Shown piece by piece: positions 25,548 to 40,500 of a stretch of 64,000 nucleotides of DNA. Location of the stretch: positions 496,001 to 560,000 of the forward strand of contig JAZGTH010000125.1 in assembly GCA_036877525.1 (NCBI GenBank), given 5' to 3'. A program made the position numbers and the translations under genes. The notes beneath the pieces were generated by a model, which was not told the DNA's origin, did not search any database, and saw only the letters and a list, made by a program, of their open reading frames with translations. The DNA comes from Chromobotia macracanthus. Taxonomy: Eukaryota > Chordata > Actinopteri > Cypriniformes > Botiidae. How positions within the stretch are numbered: position 1 is the stretch's first letter; every line of letters begins with the position of its first letter.

Positions 25548-28500
25548 GATATATATATATATAGATAGATAGATAGATAGACACTTTATGATTTTAGCAG
25601 TCACAATATTATAACAATTGTTTAGATCCTTGTATGGATCATTGTTACTGTGTGGATTAATTAGATGTAGAAGCAGGCTGTGAAAACAGCATGTCTTCAG
25701 ACTGAAATGAAATGAGAAAGAGTGAAACTGGTCCTGCAGTACAGAACTAATCCTCTCTCTGCTGTAGAGATGATTATTTGATTATGTGATCATGATTATG
25801 AGGTGACAGTGATGTACAGCGTTGAATATTGTGTGGTTGCTGATCTTCAGTTCAGATGTATGGGGCTATATTAACAGCAGATGTTCTCTCACCATCTCCA
25901 TGTCATGGATCTTGTTCTTCAGCATCAGATTTTCTTTCTCCAACTCATGAAGTTTATCAGAGCGTGCTCTGAAGGACTGCAGTTGATCTTCCAGCATGCT
26001 CTTGGTCTCTAGCAGGACGTGATTGTCTTCTTTCAGCTCCTACGTAAGTACATATAATCATTAACTACCATCACATATCCCAGCATCCCCTCCTCAGCAC
26101 GCGCTCATGTAATCACACCTCCAATCTGGTCCTGTAGAACTCGATGTTGTGCAGTTTCTCTTTGTAGCGTGTCACTTCACTCTCCAGTTTGTCCACTTTC
26201 ACAGCTTTCTCTCGGAGTGCATCCAGCTCGTCCCGATAGGGCCGCAGAGAGCGTGCATCACATAGCAGGTGCAGGTTCTGACAGAAACGCATGTAACGCT
26301 CATCACAGTCTCATGACTACACTACACATATAGTTCAGCATAACTCTTGTCAAATGCAGTTTTTATCAGCAGCTGTCAAATCTCATTCTCATGCACACCA
26401 GATTCAATATATAGGGGTTCAGATGACATTTGACAGCCACTGTGATTCAGAGTTTTTCAAAGAATAACTTCCGGCAGTGGGTATTGAACCTGCAACCTTT
26501 GGGTTACCCCTACAACAACATCTATAAGCAGGAGGATACTGATGGGATGAGCTATTGCTGTCTGTCTAAAGCTAAGAAATGTAAGTAGTTAAAGGGATTA
26601 CACTAATCATCACACTTTCAGATGAGTGAGTTGAGCGTAGTGCTTTCAGTGCTGTAGAGGAAATCAACATGACTCACTTCCTGCTGGAGTTTCTTTGATT
26701 CAGTCTCCATGTTCTCCAGCTCCTGTCTGCAGTCCAGCAGCTGCTCAGTTTTCTCCTCTCTGAAACACACGTGTACGCACATAAACACACTACTGACTTA
26801 TGAGGGCAGTATGACACGTGTGTATTTACTTTGATGACTGGACAGGAAGAGAAACTATGGGATTCTTTACTGGGTAAATCATTTAATAGACTGGGCTTGT
26901 GTAGACTGCAGACACACTTAAAAATGACAATATTTACACGTGAACCTGTGATTGCTCCTGCAGTCCAGTTTTGTTTATATTTTATTTATTTAAAAATGGT
27001 AACTGTATGGCTGACGTTATTGCCTCCCTATGATTTATCGCTTTGTTGTTTTCCTCACCTTGTAAGTCGCTTTGAATAGCATCGGCTAAATGTCGAAATG
27101 TAAATGTATTTATATTTGAATGGTTATAGAAGATCTTTCTGGATGCAGGTTTCACAGACGCAAACATCAGACAAAATGTACACTCTGTCTTAGAACTAAC
27201 ATTATCAGATTATGAGCATAAACAAGATTAATATCAGAAACACTTTGTAAACAGTTACTTTAATATTTTAATGTCAGTTTTTGCCTTTGTAACTGCCATC
27301 ATTTTTAACCTCTGAAGCACAGAACTGACTGATAAAATATCTGATTGAGTTTAAATTGGATTCCAGTAATACAGCAAAACCTGAGAGCAACTTCCCTTTA
27401 TATACATGACTTCCTCTACCTTTCACTTCCTCAGTATTGTGTCCAGACCTGAGTGCACTGTTGAGGGGAAGCTGAATAATTCAGAGGACAGTAAAAGCTC
27501 TTCAGCTGCCTGCACTGATAACACATCAAAGTTCAGCTGCATTAACAAAAATCTCATAAGGCATTACTCACAGCTCCTGCCGCAGGCGTCTGATCTTGGC
27601 TTTGGCATCAGCCAGCTCCACAGACAGGTGCTGCACGCTCTCCGTGCATCTGATGCTGGGCGACTCACAGGGTGATGGGGCAACATGGACAGAATCTCTC
27701 TCCAGAGTTAGAGTCACAATTGCCTGACATCATAATACAAATCAGTTACTCTGAGATCTCGATCAGAAGCATCACAGGCATTTCTGATCAAATCTTCTCA
27801 TTACATGAGTCATCTGCAGGACCAGACAATACTCGCTGACTGTTTCACATTTCAGAAGAACATTAGCAGAACTGAACAGAACAGGGTTAGACAGGGTGTA
27901 ATGTGTTAAATGGAGCTGACAGTTCTAAACTCGTGTTGGTTGCAGAATAATAAGCATAATAAAAATCCAAATTTCCTTTTAGTTTTTGTATGCTAATGTA
28001 TAATGCATGGTATTACTGGAAATTCTTTATATTCATATTTCCTGTTTTTATATAATGTTTTTGTAAGGGACATTCTCATGTAAAAGCATGTCTGGTTTAA
28101 TATTACACGTGCCATTTATCATGTTTATCATGTTATTCATAAACCTATTACAATCTTCGTAAAGTAGTGTAGAGTTGTGTTGATTAGTGTATTACTAGTT
28201 AGTGTAACTCATATAAGTCTTTTATTAATACCATGTATTTTACATATAATTTCCCTTTTCTCTGTGCGCTGAAATAGGCTTTGCAACAATGCAACATTGT
28301 GAGAAATGCTATATAAATATATTTGAACTGAATTGTGTGTTGTGTTGACTTGTGTTGTATGTCAACATGTTGTATGTTGTGTTGACGTGTGGTACCTCAG
28401 CATGCTGATCTCGCTGGTCTACGAGGCGTTTGAGGTGAAAGGTCACATGTTTATAAAGTGTGTCTTTATTTAGTGGGACAGATTCACTTTCATCCAAACA

Positions 28501-31500
28501 CTGCAGGTCTAACACATTCTCCTGGTTATGGGTCACCTGCAACAAACAAACACACACACAGAACCCACAAACACAGAATACACACATGCACACACAGATA
28601 ACACAATGTGAAAACTGTGTCTGGGGCAGGACAAACATCTCCACTTAACATGCTCCTGAAAGCTGACATGACTCAGACCTCCTGAATGTGAGCGGCGATT
28701 GCTGCCTGTGTGTCAAAGTCCAGATTCTGAATCCTGTCAATGTATTCTTCCTTCCTCTCACACTAAACACACATCACACAGAACATTCACACAGGCAGTG
28801 TAATTGATTAGAGTTTACTGATGAGGAAACATCAATTGTTAGAAGCAGCAATGACTCACCTGTACAGCACAGCCCAACAGCAGCAGTAATAACTTCCTCA
28901 TCTCATGCAGACCTTGCTCTGAAACACAGCAGAAACATCAGACCTTGCTTTGAAACATGCACCAGAAACACCAGACCTCACTCTAAAACACATATAGCAG
29001 AAACGTTGCTCTGAAACTAGCAGCATGAAAACATCAGCCCTCGCTCTGTAACATGCAACACAAATTACACACCTTGCTTCTACCAAACCTCGCTACGAAA
29101 CACATAGAAAAACGTCAACAACACAAAAACAACTGCTAGCACATTGTTGGTTAAGCCAGTCTGTCTGCTTCCTGGCTGTGGCCCTAGTTAGTCAAGTATT
29201 AGTAGTATTATTACCTAAACAATGTGCTACATAGATTCATAGTTAACTCTTCAAGTTAACTCTTTAGTTAAATCTATGAAACCTATAATATTCTGCGGAC
29301 ACCACTCAGAAATCTAGCTGTTTAGTGATGACAGTCTGCTATGTACAGTGCTTTCCACAAGTATTGGGGCAGTAAATGAAAATTGCTCTGTTAGCTGTGA
29401 AGTCAAATTAATATTTTATGATTAAAAGATGAATCTGGGGCAAATGTAGAATGTCACATTTCTGAAAATTTTTCACTGCTTTTCCTTTAGCTATCTCATC
29501 TTCATCTTGGCTTATGCACGTTTTCCCCAAAGCAATGGATAGAACCGATACTACACATACACATACTCTGCTTTTAATGTGTGAACAAATAATGTAACAG
29601 GACTTTTATCCACTGTCACTAAGGGCATCACTAAGTGGGGAGAACCTGTTTAAAACTCTTATTGGAACAGAAGAGCTGTGTTTTGTTCTGCGTATAAGCC
29701 ATCTTACAAGCACAAAATTACCCTGCTGCAGGGGCTCTGCCACCGGAACCGAATAATGTGTGTGTAATAAGTTAATGCGTGTGTAATAAGTTCCTCAATA
29801 AGTTGAGGAAGTTTCAGAAAAGTATACATGGATTTCCACAGAAAAGAATGCACCTAGAATGTACCTGGAAAGAATAAGCATGTCGTAGCAAACAAATATC
29901 TTGACCGAGTTGTGTACTTGAGTGCACAAAAGACACAATGTGAACGTTACCATTTCGTATAAATCCAAACAGTCATGCATAAAGATGGCCATCTTTAAAT
30001 ATACACAAACACAAGATAATTACATAAATGTATATTATAGGTATAGCGGTGTAGCGGGTGGTCTGACAATGATGATAGACTAAAATCCTAGATGCAATTT
30101 AGGATAGATGCTTTTCACAACCAACTGATAATCTTCAAGCAAAGTCACTATCCCGAAGAACGAAATTTCTCATTAAGCACAAATCTCACCATTACAATTA
30201 AGTCTGAAATAAAGATAATTCCTTCATCTGCCCATTCTTTTTTAAACAGACTTGTTCTTAGATAGAACATACTGGTTATTCCACAGAAAGTCTGGAGAAA
30301 AATGTGTATAAAGGCTATTTTCCAAGCTTCTAGTGCTTGCTTATAAAAATTACATCATTTAATGAGAAGTTACTTCATCTGAAGTCACAAGTCACCAAAA
30401 GTTTAACCCACCAAATAAAATAAGTAAAAATATATATAAAGATAAGGATATAATAAAACATTTTAAGGACCTTTGGGCCAAGCAATGTTTTATCCAATTG
30501 ATTTTAAAAACAATATTAAGAGTTCTAAAATCAAGAACATTAAGCCCACTCTCTGAAAAGGCTCTGATTCTTGCTCTGAAAGTTTCTCTCTTTACATAAT
30601 TCAGTCCTATTTTTCCATATAAACTTACAGCCCTGTCAATATTTGAGCACATTTTGGGATTGATGTACAAAGACAGAGCAGGATACAGCAGAGATTCCCT
30701 CGAGATTCCCTCAGTCTTGGAAAGTAGGACACACCCATTGATAGTCCAGTTCCTCTGAAACCAACTATTAAAAAAATTTGCTTTGATTGCTCTGCAATCA
30801 ACAAAAAAAGAAAAGGCAAAACAGGACATATGTGCCTTATGCCTCTCCCAATGACAAAACACAGCAAATTGCTTTTAGATAGGGATACATTACTATTGAC
30901 ATTTCTATAGAGGGTCTGTACAGATACAAAACCAAAGCGATATAATGCATCAAACATAAAATCATGCTCTAGTGTGTCAAATGCCTTGTAAACGTCTAAG
31001 AACAGAATAAGTGCATCATCATTAACCAATTCAGAGTAATTTGAAATATGTCTGCCTTTCATAAAACCAGATTGTGAGTGAAATAATGTCTTCCAAAAAG
31101 GTTTTAGCCTCCCAGCATATACTGCAACTAACAATTTATAATAAGAATGTATTATAAATTCTATACATTCTTCTATAATTCTATACATTAGATAATTTAA
31201 GTCCACACAGCACTGCTGGGTTTAGTTAAAATTTCAGTTGTTCTCAGGGCTTTTTCAGGTACTGTGAAATCATGCAAAGTGAGTTTCAAAACGATGACCC
31301 AAATGTTTGTGATCCACAGCGCGCCCCGAAAAAGTTATGATTCTGCTGTTTGTAATCTACAAACTAAATACAGTCAAGACAACAAGAACACACACACCCA
31401 CAACACACCCATTTTATTCTACACCCTGCAATTTTTTTGACACGTTAAATACTATTTGCTGCTGATAAATACTTTTGGCTGCTAAATACTTAAAATGTAC

Positions 31501-34500
31501 ATAGTCATTTAACACTTATGTTAATACTTAGATCTAATATCTTATAAACCAAATAAATAAATTATAAACTAATATCTTTATTTCACCAGGATCCCTTTGG
31601 AACAGAACTGTGTGCTGGTCAGCGTTGCACTGGGACATACTACATCCATTGTCTGCCCCAGAAGTCATTGTACTGTCTTGTGCTGTCTACACGTTTGCAC
31701 TTGTGCACTTTATGTATAAATTATGTGGCCTTGTAGTTCTGCGTTGTTTTGTGTTTGTGTAGCACCTAGATCCTGGAGAAATGTTGTTTCATTTTACTAT
31801 GTACTTGTATATGGTTGGAATGACAATAAACTCCACTTGACTTGACTTGATATTCAATTTTGAACCGGCATATCAAGCAGTTCAAGTACAAAGAAACTCT
31901 CAAAGGATGCTCTGACAAAGCCATGTGCTGTCAACTCTGAGGTGCCCAAGCTTTTAGGGCAAGCAACTGTTACAGAATTTTATAACAAATTTATTTTAAA
32001 ACAGAATTTTATTAATGTTACAGCTATTATATTTTCTGATTTACTTTCCTTTACCTCAGTTTGAAGACGCTGTTTGTAGATGTTGGTACATTTGTTATAT
32101 TGCTTACAATAAGGGAACTGCAGTAAACCCTACAGGATCATAAAAACCTCTTAATTACTTTTAACAGTTTAAAGAAAAAGTCTTTTTTCTTGCCCTCTTT
32201 TTCTCTATTGTTCGTTTTACTCCCATCTTTTTTCAATCAACTCTGATTGAAATAAGCAATGGTATTGCTTATAAATAAAGTACACTACATATTACAAATT
32301 TGTATGTTGAGAAATGGCATGTTTTTGTTCATTTCACAATACATTTTTCACAAGTTTTTATTAGGTTTTTCATTTTAATTCAGCAGAAGAAATGTTTTAT
32401 ACAGTTTAATAGCAAAATTTACAGTTTAAAACTGCGGTTGTTTATAATTTTAATGTATTTTTATTAAATTATTCTGGCAACCACAGCTGCCAGATATTTT
32501 CTATAAATACACTTTGTATAAATACACTTATTTTTGTAGAAACATAAAATATGTATTGATTAGTTTATTATTTTGAGTGACAGAGTATTTTTTCCAGTAT
32601 TTAATTTAAAGAGATCTGACTTTTGACCATAAAGAAAAATATAAAATAATAGTATTATATACTCCGGTAAGATTCTGCCTAACCCTCTCTTTAGTTAATA
32701 AAATAAATTCAAATGTGATATTCTGCAAACATGATCTAAAGGTAGCTGGGACGATCAGGTGAAAATCATTACAAGCAGGAAGCGAGTGAAGAACAGAACC
32801 TGGCTGGAGTGGGATTTAGAGTCTCGTGCAAACCTCTAATGCAATGCTTCTTAGTGTGGTACCACCACTACCAAAAAGTTTAACTTCTTGGGCACCTTCC
32901 AGCAATACTTGACCTAAATAGACACGCTGTTGCTTTTGACTAAGAGCAACGCTTTACATAAGTAGCACACATTTTGACAAAATTGAAAATACAGGACAAA
33001 CAGGACATAGGCCAATGTTCACTTTTCACAAAGTTATTCCAATTGAATGCACCGGCACATGTAAACACCAGATCAGATTAGATAACACCTCATGTAAACA
33101 GTCAATTGGTATCCTTTAATCAGAATGACTTCCACCGGAATTACAAAACAATTACAGGTGTGCATGTAAACATGGCTAGTGATTCCACCGCTAGAGGCCA
33201 GTTTCGTATCGTATAATGTGTGCGGACCCTTCAGTCGCTCCAGCAACAGACGCAACCTGGAACAACTATCGGCATGGCTTTTGTATGACTGAATAAAAAC
33301 AATCATTTGTTCCACCCAGTTTAACACTCAACTTGGAAAAAAAATACAGACTGCCACTCTTTCAAGGGAATTGTAGTTTCTTTTATGTTTCCATCCACAT
33401 ATTTTTAATTAAAATATAAAATGCAAATAATATTTCAAATACATTTTGACATTCGGTCTTATCAGGGCTAATATTAGCCTATATGCGTATTAGCTAGTGT
33501 TACGCTAGCATAATAATGATAATAATAATAATTAATGATAATAATGATAATAATAATAATAATAATAAATTATTAATAATAATAATTAATAAAGACTATT
33601 TTATTACAACATTATCATTGTTAAAAGCCAGGCTATAGACTTTCTAGAATCAGCCTAACATACTTGGAACAGTAGGAGATGGAATGACAGCAGTTGTCGA
33701 ATAGTAGGATGGTATATAAAAACAACTAGAAAAAAGTTGATAGGCAACAATAACGTGCATCTTCAGTGGCGGCAAAAAAAAAGTAGTGAACACAGATATT
33801 GTGATTTTTGTTAAAATTGCGGTATTCTGTACAACAAAAGGAGAGCATTTCAAATTACAGAAAGGCCATAAAAAGCCTATTTTTCAAATCTGTTAGAAGA
33901 AAATAAACCACCCCAAATATTTATTTGATACAGTGGCTAAATTAACCAAAAATAAAGTGTTAACTGCTTCTGACAGTTGTCAATATCATAGCAGTGATGA
34001 TTTTATAAATTTTCTTTAATAAGAAAATAGATACTACCAGAGAAAAAACATAAACATGCAAATGCCTGCAACACAATCACATCAAATGGTTCATCATAAT
34101 TTGTCCAAGGGACAACTCCAGTCATTTTCTACTATAGATAGGGATGAACTTTAAAAAATAATTACATCATCAAACAATATACAATAAATAAATAAAGTAA
34201 ATAAACAATAGGTATGCTAGATCCTATACTGACCACGCTGTTGAAAGAGATGCTTCCTGAAATTAAAGATCCTCTACATAGTATTAATTCATCAGTGGTG
34301 TTGGGATTTGTTCCCCTTATTAAAAAAACAACTAGTAAACTAATAAACCACAGACCTATTACAAACTTGCCTTTTATTTCAAAAATACTGGAAAAGCTGC
34401 TGTCTTTACAGATACGCTCATTCCTCAAAAAAATGGTATCTGCAAGAATTTCCAGTCAGGATTTAGACCATATCATAGTACAGAGACTGCTCTCAACAGA

Positions 34501-37500
34501 GTGACAAATTACTTGGCCTTGTCGGCTGATCATGGCTGCATCTCTCTTCTAGTGTTATTCGACTTTTGTGCAGCCTTTGACGCTATTGACCACAGCATTC
34601 TCTTAAATAGGCCTGGAAATGATGTTGGCATAAATGGAACTGCACTGGCATGGTTTAAATCATATTTATCTGACCAATTCCAGTTCATTGCTTCAAGTGA
34701 AAAAGTGTCATATCGAAAAGTTCAGTATGGAATACCGCAGAGCTCAGTGCTTGGGCCTCTGCTTTTCACTCTGTACATGCTACCTCTGGGAGCAATTATT
34801 AAGAAACATGGAGTCACTTTTCATTGTTATGCTGATGATACATTTCTTCTATGCCCAATGACACACACAAATTCAACAAACTAACTATGTCGATAGTTCA
34901 TATTAAAACTTGGATGTCTAACAACTTTCTACTACTAAATTTAGACAAACAGAAGTTTTACTTTTTGGACCAAAATCTTCCACACGGAACAACCTAGAAC
35001 ACTGTCTTACTCTGATGACATACTGATGAATGCTCTATTTAGATCTCTAGATTAGTCTGTCCTTTAAAATTTCCAATATTTGTAAAACTGCATTTTAAAA
35101 AATATTTTAACACCACGACACATGCTCTTTATGTCAGACACCAAAAAATTAATTAACGCATTTATGACATCAAAACTTAGTTATTGCAATGCCGTACTTG
35201 GTGGCTGCCCTGCAGGATTAATACAGAAACTCAAGCTGGTTTAAAATGCAGCAGCCAGAGTTCTTAAGACAACAAACAATGATGACCATATTAGCCCAGT
35301 TGTCAACACTGCACTGTCTGGTTTGCCTTGCGATCAAGCGTTGCATCGCAAACATCAGAATTTCGCTGATTACTTACAGGCCCTGAATGGTTTAGCTCAA
35401 TAATGGTGCCTCAATACCTGAGCGAGCTCCTCTTCTACAGTTCTTCACATTCACTGCGATCTGAAAATTATGGTCAGTTGATAATATCCAGAATTTCTAA
35501 ATCAAGTGGGGTGGTAGATCCTTTTCATATTTGGTGTCCAAACTCTGGAACAGTCTTCTCAGTATCGCCTGGAAGGCAGATACACTATGTCAGTTTAAAT
35601 CTAGATTTAAGATTCACCTCTTTAATCTAGCCTACACTATGGATTTATTACTCAAATCACTTAAGAGATTGTTAGGCTGCATTTATTAGGTAAACCAGAA
35701 CTGGGGACATTAGCTCTACACTAAATCTGTCTGTCTTTCATTTCCCCAAGGTCCTGTAGACTGCTGGATCCAGACTTTATCCAGACCAAATAGAGGGGGG
35801 CAGGATGGTGCGAATCCTGAAAAAGAGCATTGGGGATTTGATGGACTCCTTTATTAAACTTACTATTATCAACATACCTACCAGCACTGTGATGTTATAG
35901 CTGCAAGTAGTAATATTATGCTTCTGTCGCCATCTCTGTTGGTAACATTTCTCAGTGCTTGACATATTGCCACATAATCAGCAGCTTTAGTGTGTCAAGG
36001 AGAACTGGCCCTCCCAGTTGAGCCTGGTTTCTTCCAAGGTTTTCCTCTATCTATACATTATTGAAGTTCTGGTTCCTTGCCACTGTAGCCCTGTTGTCTT
36101 GCTTACTGGGAGACTGACGAAATTTACCTTAGGCTTAGGTTTTGTAAATTGTTAATATTGTTTCTAGCAAAATGATATCATTACAATCCTAAAGACTATA
36201 TCCTAAATACTCTACTATTTTGTTATTTCTATGTCTCCAATTCTTTTTCATTCTCTTTCATTGTGTAATTTTCAGGTATTTGTATTGTGTATATTTTGTT
36301 TATGTATTTTATTTTTGTGCATTGTGTGAATTTTATGGTACTACTGCAAATCTCGTATACCCGTCCCATAAGATGTTATCTTTCTATGTGCCATCTCCAT
36401 GTAAGCTGGAACAGCATATCTTGCTTAATATGATACCTATCATCTATTATTAATTGACCACATGTTGCATAGTCTAAGACATACATACTGTTTTAGGCAG
36501 TCTAAATACAACACCCTCTCCTAGACCACTGAGAAAGGTACAAGCCTTCACTTGTAATGACATTTTTTTTCTCATGCATGCCCAAATTCAAGTGGTCCAA
36601 ATGTGTTTTATTTTTATCGGTTCAGTCAACCCTTTATTCATAAACCATCTACAAACCTAGTATCACTAATTTGTTTTATTAATATACATTTCACACATAT
36701 TATTTGCAATAATACAATGTATTCTGTGTTGAACATGCTGGATATTTTTTCTGTTCTATTTTTCATTATATGTAAAGCTGCTTTGAAGTGCAATATAAAT
36801 ACAATTGAACTGAATGACCGCTGTGTTGTCTCCTTTTCATATCTATGAGCCAAGTGTGATGATTTAGATTGATCATATTGCATCTAAGGTAATGATTATG
36901 GCTGGCACGATACCACTTTTGTATGCCCAATACTGATATATCTGCCGATACCAATAGCACCACAATACATTTTTTTCCCAGTCTAAAACATCTTGTAAAA
37001 ACAAGCTTGTAAAAATACATTTCTCTGCATATCATGTGTTTCGCCCAGATATCTAAACACAACGCAATTCTGTTTTCAGGCATTTATTTTACCAGTGCTT
37101 ACAATATATGCTGACTGTGAAGCACAACAGCCATCACTTTTTATATGCCTTTATGTCTAAATTGTTCCTTTTTGTCAATATTTATTTTGATTTATTTTTG
37201 TCATTTTAATTGAGCAGGAGCAGCTCAGCGAAGACTCCCCACCAAAACTTATAGCTACCATATGACTTTCAGCAAAAGCATGTTGAAATTGTGTATTACA
37301 TGTCTATTTTAAGCTTAAGATTCAAAGTTATATAACTGATTTAAATTAAAATAAGGTTCTTGAAGAGGTTTTGCCCAATAATCATTTTCAATTGTTTTAT
37401 TTTCTGTATATAAGTCACTTTTCCCCATCTCTCACACGCATACATACACACAGGTGATACTGTGATAAATTCATTCAACACACAGCCGATCTTTTTGTAA

Positions 37501-40500
37501 CTATACAGCTTCACAACATAATGCTCTTTAAAGCATGGCATTCAACACTCAAGCATTTGCCCAATAATCATTTGCAATTGTTTTGCAAATGATTCGTCCG
37601 GTTTGTTACCGCAGCGTGGTTTGAGTTAGAGCTCTGTCAAGCTATCTTAAAAACTCTTTATAATTCGCTATTGCATCAAAAAACTCGATTTTTACTTTTT
37701 ACTTATTATTGGTTCCCATATCAATTCCATATCACCCCGCGTTATTCACATTTTGCTGTTGTTACCCATTCGCTGTATGCTAATAATGGCGAATGTTTCA
37801 GATTAGAGAAAGTGGAGAAGCTGATTACTGACCTTCTCGAAAAGCAGAGAGCGGAGAACCGTGCTGGAAACATCTTACGCGGACGCACCCAGATCCGCAG
37901 TAAGTCCGCAGCTTGTAACTAACACTGCAATCACCTCTACGCCGTCTGTCTCTATGTGCAGGGCCAGTACGCGACAGGTACGAGCCAGGACCCAGGTCAA
38001 CACCGCTCCCCCTAAACCGCCATTGGTTTTCGAAATCACTACCCACTACCACTTTGCCCCCCCACTGCATGATGGATCACGATGCAGTGGTCATCGGAGA
38101 CTCCATCGTCCAGCATGTTCATGCTACCTCCACTAAGGGTAAGGTGCGCACACACTGTTTCCCGGTGCTCGTGTTCTTGACGTTGCCGAGCAGGAAATTA
38201 AAGGTTCAGTAGACTATTTGCATTAAACGAATGGTTATTCTCTTGGTGTAATGAACAGAAACTGCTCTTTATAAATAATTAGAATCTTTTCTGGGAGCGA
38301 CCAAGGCTTTCTTGTCCTGACGGCCTGCACCCCAGTCGACTCAGAGCAGATCTTATATCAGACAATATCTCCAGGACACTACAAACAATTTGACTAGTAA
38401 GTTCAGACGCATCTCATCACTGTTGCTGTTCTGCTTTAAAAACAAATAAAAATGTTTGTATAGTCAAGTCAATAGAGACTGTGTCTGTTCCCCTGAAAAA
38501 AATAGACCTGCAGCAAGACCTAGACAAAATCTTATCTTGATTAAACCAGAAAATAACAACACAAGAGAACAAAAACACCTCTTAAAACTTAGGCTCAGGG
38601 ATAAGATCACTAACACCAAAGGCAGTTAAAGGCAGTAAATGAAATGAACTCGGATAACAGTTTTGATATACTTTGTTTAACTGAAACTTGGCTCAAGCCA
38701 GATTACATTGGTCTAAATGAACCGGCCCCATGGCCAGGCTATTCTTATAAGCACGAGCCCCGTCTGGGGCTTCATAGAGACATCTTAAAGGTTTCTCAGA
38801 TCAGACAACTTAGCTTTACTTCCTTTGAATTGATGGTACTTGGTGTTACTGTACCAAACATAGGGAAACAATCTACGCTTTCTTTCGCGTTGGCTACTGT
38901 GTATAGACCTCCTGGGCAATATATGATATGTCTAACCTACTTGGCACACCCATAAATGCTAAAGATCTAGATAATTTAACAATCAGTATGGACTCTATCT
39001 TCTCCACTACTTTGGATACCGTCGCACCTTTCAAACTAAAAAAAGTTAGAGAAAAAAAACAATTTGCCTCATGGTATAACAGTACGACTCTCACTCTAAA
39101 GAGAGAAACCCACAACCTTGAGCGAAAATGGAGGAAATCAAATTTGGAAGTATTCAGACTAGCATGGAAGGATAGTATGCCACGTTATAAAAAGGCTCTA
39201 AAAGCAGCAAAGGCTTTTCATCTTAGCACACAAATAGAAAAACATAAAAACAACCCTAGGTTTTTATTCAATATAGTTGCCAGATTAGCTAATAAACAAA
39301 CACTACCTGAAGACATTGTGCCATCAAACTTTAGTAGTAAAGACCTCATGAACTCTTTCACAGAGAAAGTTGAAACCATACACCATATAATTGAGAATAC
39401 ACAACCTGCAACTATACCTGAAGATTCACCCTTGTTAAACATTGCCCCTCTAGAACAACTCCAATGCTTTACAGCTATAGGCCAGGATGATCTTATCTCT
39501 GATCTACATAAGCTTATCATTACTTCCAAACCAACGTGTTTATTAGACCCCATATCGACTAAACTATTGATAGAGCTACTACCAGCAACTGAGGAGCTTC
39601 TTCTCAATATTGTAAACTCCTCTCTAGGTCATATCCCGAGTCCTTTCAAGTTAGCAGTTATCAAGTCTCTCATAAAGAAACCTCAACTAGATTCAAATAA
39701 ACTGACAAACTACAGACCCATTTCAAATATCCCATTCATGTCTAAAATATTAGAAAAGGTTGTATCCACACAACTATGTACCTTCTTACACAGTAACAAT
39801 ATCTTTGAAAAGTTCCAGTCAGGATTTAGACCACATCATAGCACAGAATCTGCCCTGGTCAAAATTACAAATGATTTACTTCTAGCTGCAGACAAGGGTT
39901 GCATCTTATTGTTAGTTTTACTTGATCTTAGTGCGGCATTTGACACAATAGACCATGTCATCCTGTTAGATCGACTACAAAATTACATTGGCATTCAAGG
40001 TCATGCTCTTCAGTGGTTCCGCTCTTACTTGTCTGACCGCTACGATTTTGTTCATTTAAATGGGGAATCATCAGAATTAATGCCAGTAAAATATGGACTG
40101 CCTCAAGGATATATTTTAGGCCCTCTACTATTCACATTATACATTCTGCCCGTTGGTAATGTCATTAGAAGTCATGGGATAAATTTCCACTGTTATGCTG
40201 ATGATACTCAACTATATATTACATCAAGACCGGATGATATTCCTACCTTAGCTAAATTATCAGACTGTCTTAAAGACATAAAACATTGGGTGACTCATAA
40301 TTTTCTTCTTTTAAATTCAAATAAGATATTACTGAGTAATACAGAGATATTACTTATTGGACCAAACATAAGTAAACAGAAGCTCTCTGATTACAGTTTC
40401 CAATTACAAGGTTGTAATGCCACTTTATCTAATATTGTTAAAGACCTGGGTGTCATATTAGTCAGTAATTTGTGTTTTGAAAATCATGTGGCACAAAAAC

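Noticed and set aside
26455..26525. A true tRNA gene
   Set aside because: Only a box B-like half is present and the acceptor and anticodon arms cannot be formed. A SINE fragment fits better.
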